A stretch of DNA of 64,000 nucleotides from Natronoglycomyces albus (GTDB lineage Bacteria; Actinomycetota; Actinomycetes; Mycobacteriales; Micromonosporaceae), in contig NZ_CP070496.1 in NCBI RefSeq assembly GCF_016925535.1, positions 2,604,001 through 2,668,000 of the forward strand, given 5' to 3'. How positions within the stretch are numbered: position 1 is the first letter of the stretch; the number at the start of each line of letters is the position of its first letter. Shown piece after piece: positions 1 through 8,794 of this stretch. Both the position numbers and the translations under genes were made by a program. The notes beneath the pieces were generated by a model that did not search any database, had not been told where the DNA came from, and worked only from the letters and a program-made list of their open reading frames with translations.

Positions 1-34
1 CGTTTGATCCGAAGACCTGATCACACGGGCGGGA

Positions 35-69
35 AAGGACCCGTCGCCCTCTAGGGGTGGCGGGTCCTT
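35..69 (+). terminator. Hairpin at left edge
   Basis: A 9-bp perfect stem (AAGGACCCG pairing with CGGGTCCTT) with further GC pairing inside the loop. It probably ends a + strand transcript entering from the left: one reading frame stops at a TGA at 18-20. No T-run follows, so it could also be a bidirectional hairpin. The stretch from 70 to 285 holds no gene I can support. Confidence 0.55.
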
Positions 70-285
70 CGCGTGCGGTGTCGCGCAGCGGCCCTGGTCT
101 CAGAGGTTCCCGTTCTCAAGGCCACGTTGTGGCGACAAGACGGCTATGTCGGACAGTAGACACACCAACAATAAGGGAACTGGCGAGCCCTCAGCATGCC
201 TGGAGAGCAGTCGGTCGTCGCGGCACTTGGTATCTGCAAGGAGGCCGCTGGGACCATCGACTCCATCGTCACGACATACCGTGTG

Positions 286-633
286 TTAGAGCCACCCTTG
301 AACTGCGGAAATGACCGCGTAGATAGTGACGAACACCAAGACTAGGAAGAATACGGCCACCACGATTCCGATGACCCGTTGTACTTCCAGCTCGCTGCCT
401 TCGCGAACCGGCCCCCGCCAACGGCCATAACGCCAATGGTCACGGCCCGGAGTCAAGTCGGACAGGTCTTCAAGCAGCACCGACAACTCGCCGCGACGGA
501 CCGCCTTCTTGGCGAGGTCTCGTCGGAGCCGGTATTCCTCGGGCCCCAGCCGCCCCCGCCGCCGGGCCATATTCAGTCGCCCCAAAGTGAATTTACGATC
601 GTTCTTGGTAGCGCGTGTGGCATCTAGGCTCAT
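286..633 (-). CDS. DUF1707-like protein with C-terminal membrane helix
   Basis: 115 residues. Residues about 10-60 resemble the DUF1707 domain of actinobacteria: an N-terminal helix, a GRL-x-x-EEY-type middle and a closing RRGELSVLLEDL. A single strongly hydrophobic helix (about residues 88-110) lies near the C-terminus, so the protein is probably membrane anchored with the small domain in the cytoplasm. The start is supported by an AGGAGG box 7 bases upstream. The function of DUF1707 proteins is not established. The assignment rests on pattern resemblance only. Confidence 0.75.
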   Translation of the reverse strand: MSLDATRATKNDRKFTLGRLNMARRRGRLGPEEYRLRRDLAKKAVRRGELSVLLEDLSDLTPGRDHWRYGRWRGPVREGSELEVQRVIGIVVAVFFLVLVFVTIYAVISAVQGWL

Positions 634-729
634 GGTCGAACCTCCTCACCGCTGTTTTCTTCCATCATGACAGAAAACAACTACAGAAGTCGACCACAAG
701 CCAGGCCTAAATTGAGTCGAGAACTCAAG

Positions 730-1020
730 TCACTCAACGAATTCGGTGATCTTGTGAGCCAACGTGATGTCTTTCTTGGTGACTTTGTTGCCCGCGTCGT
801 GAGTGGTCGTGACAACGATGAGCTTGTTGTAAGTGAGGCTCAAGGTGGCGTGGTGATTGAGTTCTTCTTGAAACAAGCCGATCGCCGATACGACGGCGAC
901 TGCGAAAAGGTGGTTCGGAAACTCGAATTCCGCCGACAGCTTATTGTCCTCAAAGTGCCAACCAGGAAGGTTGGACAGTGCCAGTTCTACTTCACCTTGG
1001 CTCAACGGCTGGGTTGACAT
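730..1020 (-). CDS. 4a-hydroxytetrahydrobiopterin dehydratase (PCD/DCoH family)
   Basis: 96 residues, the usual size for pterin-4a-carbinolamine dehydratase, which dehydrates 4a-hydroxytetrahydropterin after aromatic amino acid hydroxylation. The family core is visible: two adjacent His (56-57) after an acidic helix, a central Y-x-x-L-V/I-V strand and the T-H-D motif at 73-75. The usual HHP is HHA here. I chose the ATG at 1020 because a GGGAGA box precedes it; an upstream in-frame start at 1074 would run into the carbonic anhydrase gene. It lies 10 bases downstream of that gene and is probably co-transcribed. No aromatic hydroxylase is visible nearby. Confidence 0.85.
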   Translation of the reverse strand: MSTQPLSQGEVELALSNLPGWHFEDNKLSAEFEFPNHLFAVAVVSAIGLFQEELNHHATLSLTYNKLIVVTTTHDAGNKVTKKDITLAHKITEFVE

Positions 1021-1030
1021 TGGTTCTCCC

Positions 1031-1654
1031 TCACAGTTTGTCGATGAGTGTGACCGTACCGGTATCGAGGTCATAACCAGCGCCGACCACCAGAATGTCA
1101 GCGTAGGCGGGCCGTCGCTTCAGGTCGGTGATGGTGCGCAGAACCTGAAGCCGCATCGCGTGGCTGGCTGCCTTTTTCGGGTCGGTCTCCTCGAGAGCTT
1201 GGGAAGCGGGCTGCCACAGCTGCTCGACCAAGTAGTTGGTTCGTGGGTCGTGAGTGTCCTCGGAGACGGCGTTCAACGCCGCGCTGATAGCGCCGCAGCG
1301 CTCGTGGCCCAGGACAACGATCAGAGGGACCTTTAGTTCGGCCACAATGAAGTCCAGCGAGCCCAAGGCGGCCCGATCGGGTACGTGACCGGCGGTGCGA
1401 ACGACGGCGAGCTGCCCGAAGTTGCAATCGAAAACGCTCTCGGCGGTCACCCGAGAATCGACACACGTGAAGACGGCGGCCATGGGGTGCTGCTCGGGTG
1501 CGGCCGCTTGGGCGGCGACGATGTCGCGACGGAAACGGGGCTTGCCCTGGCGGAAACGTCCATTGCCCTCCAGCAACTGCTGAAGAGACGATTCGGCCTC
1601 AGACCACGACTGTTCAGTCTGGCCTGGTTGCTTGTCGAGGTAATAGTCTGGCAC
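1031..1654 (-). CDS. Beta-class carbonic anhydrase
   Basis: 207 residues. It interconverts CO2 and bicarbonate using a zinc ion. The zinc ligands of the beta class are all present: Cys64 with the Asp66/Arg68 pair in CVDSR, and His117 and Cys120 in HERCG. Length and motif spacing are normal. The GTG start at 1654 lacks a clear ribosome binding site, and an in-frame start slightly further upstream cannot be excluded. The pterin dehydratase follows after 10 bases, suggesting a two-gene transcript. Confidence 0.93.
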   Translation of the reverse strand: MPDYYLDKQPGQTEQSWSEAESSLQQLLEGNGRFRQGKPRFRRDIVAAQAAAPEQHPMAAVFTCVDSRVTAESVFDCNFGQLAVVRTAGHVPDRAALGSLDFIVAELKVPLIVVLGHERCGAISAALNAVSEDTHDPRTNYLVEQLWQPASQALEETDPKKAASHAMRLQVLRTITDLKRRPAYADILVVGAGYDLDTGTVTLIDKL

Positions 1655-1761
1655 GTCAAAATCATCGCTGACCAGCCGCGACCGCGCAACTACTTCGGCC
1701 TAAAACGCGCGCAAAATCACGGTCAGACCAGGTGAGGCCGCAACGGTGAGAAAGCCTCTAC

Positions 1762-1802
1762 ACCGAGGGTGGGGCCATCATGATGATGGCCCCACCCTCG
1801 GT
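1762..1802 (-). terminator. Long perfect hairpin after tRNA
   Basis: An almost uninterrupted inverted repeat of about 20 bp per arm with a one-base centre (CCGAGGGTGGGGCCATCAT and its complement). It lies just downstream of the CAU tRNA on the - strand and upstream of the carbonic anhydrase gene, so it most likely ends the tRNA transcript. There is no T-run. Confidence 0.75.
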
Positions 1803-1821
1803 AACTGTATTCGTATCGCTG

Positions 1822-1895
1822 TGGGACGTGTCGGGCTCGAACCGACGACCGCCTGATTATGAGTCAGGTGCTCTAACCAGCTGAGCTAACGTCCC
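1822..1895 (-). tRNA. tRNA with CAU anticodon (elongator Met or lysidine-type Ile2)
   Basis: A 74-base cloverleaf on the - strand. The acceptor pairs GGGACGT with ACGTCCC, the D arm reads TTAGCTCAGCTGGTTAGAGCA, the anticodon stem CCTGA/TCAGG encloses loop CTCATAA, and the T arm carries GGTTCGAGCC. The anticodon is CAT, so it is either elongator Met or the Ile tRNA modified with lysidine; I cannot separate these by eye. CCA is not encoded. Confidence 0.95.
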
Positions 1896-2004
1896 TCTTC
1901 CACGCATTTGCACCCGGTGTTCCTGCCACGGCAGTTTGATTCCAGGTTCGATTGGCTCCTAAACAGTCAACGAGAGCCGCTCCAGTTTCCGGGCCAAGCT
2001 TATG

Positions 2005-2328
2005 TTACTGGCGGGAGCCTAAAGATGGAATTCGGGTCCGAGGGTGGTGCGCTACCGCCGCCCGACAATTGTCCAGTTGGTGGTCGAGGGCGCCTTGGTT
2101 GAGGTGTCTGACCTGGTAGTTGAAGCCTTCAGGATCGGAGAGGTTGGTTTCGATGCGGATCGTACCGTCGAGGTTGCGCAGTACGAGCCGTTCAAAGTCG
2201 GTATGGAAGATGACTCCCCCTGATTGTGAGCAGACGAACTCGGCTGCGGTGGTCACGATTTCGGCTACCACTGCAAAGTAGGCGCTCTTCGACACGATCT
2301 GTTTAGGGTCGAACGTAATGGCAAGCAT
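2005..2328 (-). CDS. Hypothetical protein, 107 residues
   Basis: I do not recognise this protein. It begins with a beta-strand-like segment followed by a hydrophobic stretch (SAYFAVVAEIVTTAAEFV). It has one Cys, a central LRNLDGTIRIETNL segment and a basic tail. A GAGAGG box six bases before the ATG supports the start. It stands alone between the tRNA and the lipoprotein genes. Nothing nearby suggests a function. Confidence 0.6.
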   Translation of the reverse strand: MLAITFDPKQIVSKSAYFAVVAEIVTTAAEFVCSQSGGVIFHTDFERLVLRNLDGTIRIETNLSDPEGFNYQVRHLNQGALDHQLDNCRAAVAHHPRTRIPSLGSRQ

Positions 2329-2561
2329 CGTCGGCCTCTCAAGACCAAGACGTTCTGCGTACTAGAGCAGAGAGGAGACAGGCTTAGTCAGTACTGTCAT
2401 GTCGAGTACGTCACGGTGGCACCGCGTAGAATCGGCCGGGTAGATGATCACGGCGTTGAGCACGCAGGAGAAGTAGGTGATCTTCGGCGGCACCATAAAG
2501 GAACACCCATTCCCAGTTCCCTCGCTGACCCGGCACCCATTAAATATCGACCGACATAACC

Positions 2562-3611
2562 TCAGGAACCGAACTCGTGAGTTTCCAGCAACATCTGAGC
2601 TCGCTCCAGATATTCGGCCGCTTGCTCCAGGTAGACAGAACTATTGACTTCAAGCTCTGTATGTATCAATCCCACGCTCTCGGCATGCGACTGCTGTTGC
2701 ACCTCATTAATGTCGTTGTCCTCCAAGCATTGGAGATCTGCCTTTGCCATATTAATCTCACGTTCATGGGAGGCCCGAATTTTTTCCACCGGAGGCTCTT
2801 CGAGAGTATATTGACTGTCAAGCTCTAGCCACATCATGTAGATGCTGTCTTGTGCATGGAGGGGATTGTCCATTCCAGGGAATCCAAAGTCGCTCATGCA
2901 TTCTGCCCATGATTCATGAGCTGCAACCACATCGGGGTGTGTCCGGAAGTCAAATTGCCCGGCAGGGCCAGCTTCGTTTTCCAGCTGTTTGAAGGAATAG
3001 ACATTTTCTCCATAGAGCGCCTCCAGGACCTCGCCCTCACAGCCCTCGGAGTAGTAATAGATCTCCCCCACCCCATTAATAACTGTATGGACCACTCCCG
3101 CTTCTTCCCAGTGGCTTGCAGGAACTTCACCATCAAGCATATTTAGCCGCGCGACACTCTCGCCCCGCAGGGCCACCTGATATTCATAATGATATGTCGA
3201 AGTTTGGAGTTGGTACTCGCTAAGAATGGACTGTCTGACACCGTCTTGGTCCCAGACTCGATCAATCAGGTCGCCATATCCAAGTTCGTCTACATTCTCA
3301 GGGTCAGCTCCAAGAACCAGTCCGAACTGTTTACCCAAAATCTGGTCCTCATCCTCTGGCCACTCGATCGCTTCCTGGTGTATATCGAACCCAGCTTGCT
3401 CCATACACATTATGTTCAGGCGCTGGACAACATTCCTGAGTTCGAAACGTACCATCGTGTTGTGCAACCAATTTTGCTGAAAAGTCTGCAATTCCTCTTC
3501 GCTGAAATCATGCTCGCCTGGGTCGGTAGCGCACGCGGACACTGTCAACGCCACGCCTATGGCGAGTACAAATCCACGAACCAAGCTGCTAATCCTACTC
3601 ATTATCACCAT
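2562..3611 (-). CDS. Putative secreted lipoprotein with conserved Cys pairs
   Basis: 349 residues. An N-terminal signal peptide ends in a lipobox (VSAC, Cys about 27), so the mature protein should be lipid-anchored outside the membrane. The body is acidic and rich in aromatic residues, with Cys in contexts such as MCMEQAGF, GCEGEVLEALYG, SWAECMSDFGFPG and DLQCLEDN. The SW-x-ECM and LDSxY patterns recur in the next gene (3860-4516), which makes the two likely relatives. No enzymatic motif is seen. An alternative ATG lies three codons downstream. The surroundings are lower in GC than the rest of the window, which hints at acquired DNA. Confidence 0.75.
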   Translation of the reverse strand: MVIMSRISSLVRGFVLAIGVALTVSACATDPGEHDFSEEELQTFQQNWLHNTMVRFELRNVVQRLNIMCMEQAGFDIHQEAIEWPEDEDQILGKQFGLVLGADPENVDELGYGDLIDRVWDQDGVRQSILSEYQLQTSTYHYEYQVALRGESVARLNMLDGEVPASHWEEAGVVHTVINGVGEIYYYSEGCEGEVLEALYGENVYSFKQLENEAGPAGQFDFRTHPDVVAAHESWAECMSDFGFPGMDNPLHAQDSIYMMWLELDSQYTLEEPPVEKIRASHEREINMAKADLQCLEDNDINEVQQQSHAESVGLIHTELEVNSSVYLEQAAEYLERAQMLLETHEFGS

Positions 3612-3859
3612 TCATGTGAGCCGAAATCATAGAATCGGGTATGGAGCGACATTCCTATGTATTGAATCTTTCTCATCCTGGCGTTATTGCTAGCTTAGAC
3701 TTCCTCGTGTTTGTGGAGTTGATGGCAATTACGCCACAAGATCAATCCCTTTATCTCTACATGCCCCGGAAATGCCGAAAAGACGAGGCCAAGACGCTAA
3801 GACCTCGAAATGAAGAACCTCACTCAACGTGCCAGTAACATCCATATTAGACCTGATCT

Positions 3860-4516
3860 TTAGCCATCTGAATCATGCGAGTTCATCACAGTATCGAAAT
3901 GCGATAGCCTGATTTCCTTGGCACATTCATCGACAAAGTGTGCCTTATTTCTCGGCGCCTCGATCTTGAACTCACTGATATTTTCCGGCAGCGCCTCGGG
4001 AGTTTTCACACCGGCATCGGAAAGACACTGATCTACTTCAAGAGCTATATCGTTATTCATGAATTCTGGGTTGAGAAGCGCATATTCTAGCTCAATATCA
4101 TCAAGGTACGCTTCGCGACACTCTCTCTCAATGTAACTGTAGGCGTCAAACCATTGGTCACTTTCTTCGAGAGTATCGATATACACGCTATCCATATCAA
4201 TCCAGTGCTCCAAAGCCGTGTTGGTGATTGGGTCCCAACCTGCGGAGACAACAGGTATATCGTTCGTTTGCATGCACTCTACCCAGGATTTAAAAAAGGC
4301 CTCATAATCAGCTTTGGAAACTCCACCGCTCTCCAATGCCTCTTGCTGAGCGGCAATCCCCGCTTCCATTTCAGATTCAGTCAGAAAGCGTGGATATTCA
4401 ATTTCTGACTTGCCCTCGACCTCCGGGGAGGAACACGCCGCTATGGCCAGCACCAATAGGATGCTAAACAGACACACCCTAAGCAAGGAATGGAACTGAG
4501 AGGTAGGTTCTTGCAT
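3860..4516 (-). CDS. Putative secreted lipoprotein, relative of the 2562-3611 product
   Basis: 218 residues from the ATG at 4516 (an in-frame TTG lies three codons earlier). A hydrophobic signal segment ends at a lipobox-like AIAAC. The mature part is acidic and carries SWVECMQTNDIP, IDMDSVY with ESDQWFDAY, and further Cys in ERECREAY, DQCLSDAG and DECAKE. The SW-x-ECM block and the Asp-Ser-x-Tyr block are shared with the larger neighbour, suggesting duplication and divergence. There is no known catalytic motif. The 248-base gap to the upstream neighbour (3612-3859) contains no gene. Confidence 0.72.
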   Translation of the reverse strand: MQEPTSQFHSLLRVCLFSILLVLAIAACSSPEVEGKSEIEYPRFLTESEMEAGIAAQQEALESGGVSKADYEAFFKSWVECMQTNDIPVVSAGWDPITNTALEHWIDMDSVYIDTLEESDQWFDAYSYIERECREAYLDDIELEYALLNPEFMNNDIALEVDQCLSDAGVKTPEALPENISEFKIEAPRNKAHFVDECAKEIRLSHFDTVMNSHDSDG

Positions 4517-4552
4517 CGAGATCAACCTTCAAATAACCAGAGTTCCGACTAT

Positions 4553-4596
4553 GCAAATCGATGCATCATGGATCTATCCATGATGCATCGATTTGC
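4553..4596 (-). terminator. Perfect 20-bp-arm hairpin
   Basis: Two perfectly complementary 20-base arms separated by TCTA, lying between the end of the small Cys-rich gene and the lipoprotein gene, both on the - strand. No T-run is present. It may terminate the upstream transcript or protect RNA ends. Confidence 0.6.
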
Positions 4597-4664
4597 ACTG
4601 TATAAGCAATCGGAAACGTCGACTTAGTGACACATACCTACACCGAACATATCATAATAACAAG

Positions 4665-5045
4665 CTACGGCGTAGTATACCATCGTACATTTGCTCCGGC
4701 TCTATCGTGCCTCTCATACGTGAGAGTACGGAAGACATCGCATTGACCGCAGCCTTTATGCATTGCAGTCGTAATCGTACAACCAGGGTCAAGGGTGTTA
4801 GTCCCGATTGTTGCACTATTATCCCAGCTTCGGGACCTCGGAAAACAGTCGAAGGATCCGGCTATCCACGAATGACCTTCACACGTTCCGCGGGGAGCAT
4901 ACCAGGTCCACGCCTGGGTATGGGCTGTATTGATTGAACCTTTAACGGTTCCGGTGCAAGCACTTCCGCGCGTTTGCTCTCCACGCAGATAACTGGCTTC
5001 TGCCGGCTCTGCGGCAATGATACTTGCGAGGGCCAACATCATCAC
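4665..5045 (-). CDS. Small exported Cys-rich protein, start uncertain
   Basis: About 126 residues by the first ATG. The N-terminus is hydrophobic and ends in AEPAEASY, a likely signal-peptidase site. The mature part (about 105 residues) is rich in Cys, Trp and Gly (SACTGTVKG, WTWYAPRGTCEG, DPGCTITTAMHKGCGQCDV), with six Cys probably forming disulfides. The reading frame stays open upstream and encodes RRILAVVAAC, which would complete a normal signal peptide with an arginine pair, yet no ATG, GTG or TTG lies at its beginning. The true start may be a rare codon or the gene may be slightly damaged. No family recognised. Confidence 0.55.
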   Translation of the reverse strand: MMMLALASIIAAEPAEASYLRGEQTRGSACTGTVKGSINTAHTQAWTWYAPRGTCEGHSWIAGSFDCFPRSRSWDNSATIGTNTLDPGCTITTAMHKGCGQCDVFRTLTYERHDRAGANVRWYTTP

Positions 5046-5444
5046 ACAAGCGGCTACGACAGCTAGAATTCGTCTAGCTTGCTGGCCGGAGGCCAGCCTA
5101 AAAGGAAGGGGAATTTCATCTCTTTCGGGCGGGGGTAAAAATTCGCTCCAAGCCCGGCTGATTTATCTATTTCAGACGGGTAGCTCATGCATTACGTTAT
5201 TGTTGCCGAAGTTCGCTTGTCAAGCCATTGATTGGCGATCTGCCATGAATAGCGAATCTTTGCTGCTCACGACCGCCCTAGTAATGCATATGACTTCCCT
5301 CACTCTCGAGTGAGCCTTTTCCTTCCTGGTTCAAGTGAGGGGGGTGGTGTTATTGGGGGCTTGGGAAAAGCTCCTGGTAAAACATCTAGGGACTAAACAA
5401 GCCATGCCACCAGGGGCTTGTCGAGTCGTTCCACTAGGCCGCGT

Positions 5445-6160
5445 TGCCGTTTTTCGAGTAGGGCCGTGAATGTTATAGCTGAGGTCATCGGGACCCACCG
5501 GGTAGCTCTCGATTCACGGTGGAGACGAGTAGACACAGGTAAGATTGCCCCTGATGGCCCTTAGCTCCCTGTGCCAAGGCCAGGCCTATGCCAATATTAC
5601 TGCTGGAATTGGCCCCTCCAGGGACACCATGACTCGCCGAATCAATGAAACCATCGACCTCATAGTCAATTCCGGCCAGGGCATGCGGCCTCAGCTGCGG
5701 CGAGCCAAAAGAAGATGCGATCCCGTCTGCTTGTGGATCGCACCTTCATCGCCTGCAACCACTTGTCCACCAATAGGCCCCTACACCACACGTGGCGAAG
5801 TAGTCGCTGAGCAGAACTCTCTCAAGCTTCTTTGCTAACCGAGGTGATATTCGATAAAACCGGCATTCTAGGCATGCTGGGCGCAAAGCGACATGCGCGA
5901 CACATTGGTATCGTCAGTTGCCACGAACGCTGGCACCCCAGTGGCAAATGAGACCATCGAACTCGTTGCCGCTCAGCAGATCTCCTACAGCGCAGCGACA
6001 AAGGGCCCGTGTGCGCCCGCGCAGGAGATCCGAGAATTGCTCATCGACTCAAGCGTGGAGGTGGGCCGAGCCCGCATCCCGACCGCCATCCGGGCCCCAC
6101 CTGCTTCCACCAGGGCAAGTGCGACTGACCATGCCTCAATCTTATGGTAAGATACAGGCC
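5445..6160 (+). pseudogene. Decayed IS5-family (DDE_4-type) transposase
   Basis: No intact frame remains, but the order of an IS112/IS5-type transposase can be followed through frame changes. First comes SSRAVNVIAEVIGTHRVALD followed by SRWRRVDTGK (5454 onward, the N-terminal region that typically reads SRWRRLDPG). Next is a helix-turn-helix-like segment GQAYANITAGIGPSRDTMTR with INETIDLI (about 5580-5670), then LVDRTFIACNHLSTNRP (about 5727-5780), resembling the first catalytic Asp region. Several stops and shifts separate the blocks. No inverted ends could be identified. The rest of 5046-6349 contains no other gene. Confidence 0.6.
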
Positions 6161-6349
6161 ATTATCGCGACCCGCCGAAAAGACAATACGCAAGCTAGAA
6201 AGTCGATTGTTTGGCTTAGAGGCTTATGCCTTAAGTCAAAATCCTATTCGCGCAGTTGGCAATGATTGCATCTATTGTTGGTTCCTTATCGGTGAATACT
6301 TTCAACGCCCAACATAGGGCCCCACCCCAACTCACAGGATGAACTATCT

Positions 6350-6715
6350 ATGGCGATCGAGGGAAGTCGGTTTACTCGACGTAAGGAAGATTTCGAGTGC
6401 GCGAATTGTCGACGCGACATCAAGGGGAACGGTTACACAAACCATTGCCCGCATTGCCTTTGGTCGCGACATGTCGACATTTCTCCGGGTGACCGCCAGT
6501 CTTCTTGTCGCGGCCTCATGGAACCCATTGGCTCGGTCTATGAGGGCGGGGGATACATCATCGTGCAGCGCTGTCAGTCTTGCGACCACCTGTGGCGTAA
6601 CAAGGCATCCCGACGAGACTCCACAGAGGCGATCCTGGCTTTGATGGGAAAACCGGTTCCTTGGAACAAGTTATGCGCCTCCCCCATCCATTTGCCGCCG
6701 CGTGCGAGGAACTAG
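6350..6715 (+). CDS. RNHCP domain protein
   Basis: 121 residues. The sequence contains the signature that names this family (here TNHCPHCLWS) flanked by further zinc-type Cys: CANC near residue 18 and CQSC near residue 77. It is probably a small zinc-ribbon protein; its cellular function is unknown. An AGGA box stands about nine bases before the ATG. The 3' end overlaps the next gene by about 43 bases, so its last residues may be unconserved or the neighbour may start later. Confidence 0.85.
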   Translation: MAIEGSRFTRRKEDFECANCRRDIKGNGYTNHCPHCLWSRHVDISPGDRQSSCRGLMEPIGSVYEGGGYIIVQRCQSCDHLWRNKASRRDSTEAILALMGKPVPWNKLCASPIHLPPRARN

Positions 6716-7737
6716 GCCTTTCAGCCTTGTTGTCAGCCCAGCAACTGAGCGCCTCCTCCCAAGGGCTGCTGAAGATGCGCGATTCCCTTTCCCCACAGCT
6801 GGGCCTGGCCGTGGACATGCTGTGCTTGGGCCGCACAGTTTCCCTCGATGCGGCTCAGGATACTTTCGGCCCCAATCTGGTGGACTGGATGGGTTCAACG
6901 GGATTGGCGACGGTGACCGATTCTTCGATCCAGCTGCCCAACCGGCGTCTGGTTGGGCACTTGGGGCGACTGGTCTTCGTCGGACCGGCCGGTTCCAACG
7001 CGCACGGATACTACGGCCCCGATTCGGTGGGGTTGGGCAAGCTGTTGCTAAACGCGCGGGGCCGCTGTTTGGACCTCTTCGCCTCCACCGGCGCTCAATC
7101 GGTGCTGATGGCCCGTTCGGGCGACGAGGTTGACGCGGTGGAAATCAACCGCGAGCTCAAGGGAGTCTTCGAGCTCAATACCGCGATCAACGGTTGCGAC
7201 GATCGCGTTACTGCTCTATGGGGTGACGCCTTGCGCGTTGAGCTAACGGGGCCCTACGACACCGTGTCGTTGAACGCTCCCTTGTTCCCCAGTTTTGGCA
7301 TCGAGGGAGTTGATCAGGCCGCCGACGGGGGCGCTACTGGGAACTCGATCCTGAGACAAGCTCTGAAGCGATGCGAGCTCACCGACCACGGCCGTATTTT
7401 CTCGACCATGACCACGGTGGGGAGCCCGGGCCGTCCTGAGCTGGACTGGCTGGCGCAATTGTGTCGCCAGTTGAATCTGGCCTTCCAGGTCATTCCGACC
7501 GGGATAGGTCGGCTCGATGGCCAGTCCCGCTTTAGCGCCGAGCTGGTCGACACATTGGCCGAATCCAGCTCAACGTCTGCGGATACTCTCACCCAACGTC
7601 TGCGGGCGCATTGGGATACCCACGGAATCGACCGGCTATTTTTCTGTCTGCTCGTGGGAGGCCGTGCCACAGGTTCCAAAGCGACGGTTACGGTGCTGTC
7701 CAACTTCGAGGGAGGCCGTGGTTGGTGGATCGGCTAA
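6673..7737 (+). CDS. Class I SAM-dependent methyltransferase (MTS/PrmC-like)
   Basis: 354 residues from the ATG at 6673 (TTG at 6661 is also in frame). The C-terminal half is a Rossmann-type methyltransferase: motif I LDLFASTGAQSVLMA, an acidic end of strand 2 (VDAVEINRE) and motif IV NAPLFPS, where the NPPF/NPPY of PrmC and RsmC-type enzymes is altered. The N-terminal 100 residues are helical. The substrate is unknown; a protein or RNA amide/base is typical for the fold. It is tightly packed with the RNHCP gene before and the GNAT-like gene 3 bases after, suggesting one transcript. Confidence 0.8.
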   Translation: MRLPHPFAAACEELGLSALLSAQQLSASSQGLLKMRDSLSPQLGLAVDMLCLGRTVSLDAAQDTFGPNLVDWMGSTGLATVTDSSIQLPNRRLVGHLGRLVFVGPAGSNAHGYYGPDSVGLGKLLLNARGRCLDLFASTGAQSVLMARSGDEVDAVEINRELKGVFELNTAINGCDDRVTALWGDALRVELTGPYDTVSLNAPLFPSFGIEGVDQAADGGATGNSILRQALKRCELTDHGRIFSTMTTVGSPGRPELDWLAQLCRQLNLAFQVIPTGIGRLDGQSRFSAELVDTLAESSSTSADTLTQRLRAHWDTHGIDRLFFCLLVGGRATGSKATVTVLSNFEGGRGWWIG

Positions 7738-7739
7738 GC

Positions 7740-8747
7740 ATGGACGCGAAACACCAGCCACTGCGTACACGCGGTTTCGCCCAGATCGGTTCCCAGGCAT
7801 GGCTGGCCTTTGTCGCCGAACAGGCGGGCTCTTGGTTTTCACACTTTCCCGAATGGTGCGCGCTGGTGGACACGGATGGTTCCGGTCGCGATCACAACTT
7901 CGCGGTGGTGAATGCCCAGGAGGAGATTGTGGCCGTTGTTCCGTGTGTGGCCGACGCGGGCGGGTCCGTGGTGGTTTCTGGAGTTGTCGAACCGGCGGGA
8001 CCTTTGCTTCGAGCATCGTTGCCGGCACAGCAACGGCGGCTCGTGTGGGATGCCATCGACTCTGAGTTGACCGCCATCGGCGCACAGACGTCCGCGAAGT
8101 TCGTGGGCCTGAAGTTTCCGGTGCTCACGCACAGCGGCACACAGCCGATGACGGTCGATGACCAGGAGAACCTTGACCGGCTTGGCTACTCCCGTGATGT
8201 TCGGCTGTTCAACTGCATGGATCTGACGCGGCCGCTAGAAGAGATCCGGCGCAACGTCTCCTCGCGGATACGCTCCCAGATCCGCGCCGCCGAACGCCAG
8301 TGTGTCGTCCGTGAAGTCACGACCGAGGAGGACTTGGAGGCGCTACTTGACGTCTATTGGCGCCACGCGAAGTCCAAGCACATCGCCGAGCCACTAAGTC
8401 GTGAATGTCTCGAACAGCTGCTTATGCAGGACACTCACGTGACAACCCTGGCCACCATCGGCATCGAGAACGATCAGCCGCAGGGCTACAGCATTTCCGT
8501 CGGAGTAGGCCCCTGCGCCACGCTGTACGCGTGGGGCTGCGCCCCACAGAAGGAACCGAGCCAAATGTCCAAGCTCCTCGTGTGGTCATCGTTCGAGATG
8601 CTGCGTGAACGCGGCTTCGCGACGGTCGAATACGGCGGCGCGATCAGTGACGACGCCCGGTTTTCCGGATTGACGGAGTTCTACCGTCGATTCGGAGGGG
8701 TTCAGTGGGAAACTACTTGGGCTTATAGGCGACTTCGCCACGGTTGA
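7740..8747 (+). CDS. FemAB/BioF2-like GNAT-fold protein
   Basis: 335 residues from the ATG at 7740, two bases after the previous stop. The C-terminal part has the layout of GNAT/FemAB-like acyltransferases that use long basic helices: RSQIRAAERQCVVREV, then DLEALLDVYWRHAKSKHI, followed by strands with GYSISVGVGPCATLYAWGCAP and ending SGLTEFYRRFGGVQWETTW. The final block is the usual 'fixFKrsFG' type end of these proteins. Relatives act in peptide bridge or lipid tailoring, but this one cannot be assigned a substrate. Confidence 0.72.
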   Translation: MDAKHQPLRTRGFAQIGSQAWLAFVAEQAGSWFSHFPEWCALVDTDGSGRDHNFAVVNAQEEIVAVVPCVADAGGSVVVSGVVEPAGPLLRASLPAQQRRLVWDAIDSELTAIGAQTSAKFVGLKFPVLTHSGTQPMTVDDQENLDRLGYSRDVRLFNCMDLTRPLEEIRRNVSSRIRSQIRAAERQCVVREVTTEEDLEALLDVYWRHAKSKHIAEPLSRECLEQLLMQDTHVTTLATIGIENDQPQGYSISVGVGPCATLYAWGCAPQKEPSQMSKLLVWSSFEMLRERGFATVEYGGAISDDARFSGLTEFYRRFGGVQWETTWAYRRLRHG

Positions 8748-8794
8748 CCTACCTTCATCACCGTTGGCGGGCCTCCTCCACACTTGGCGGTCGA

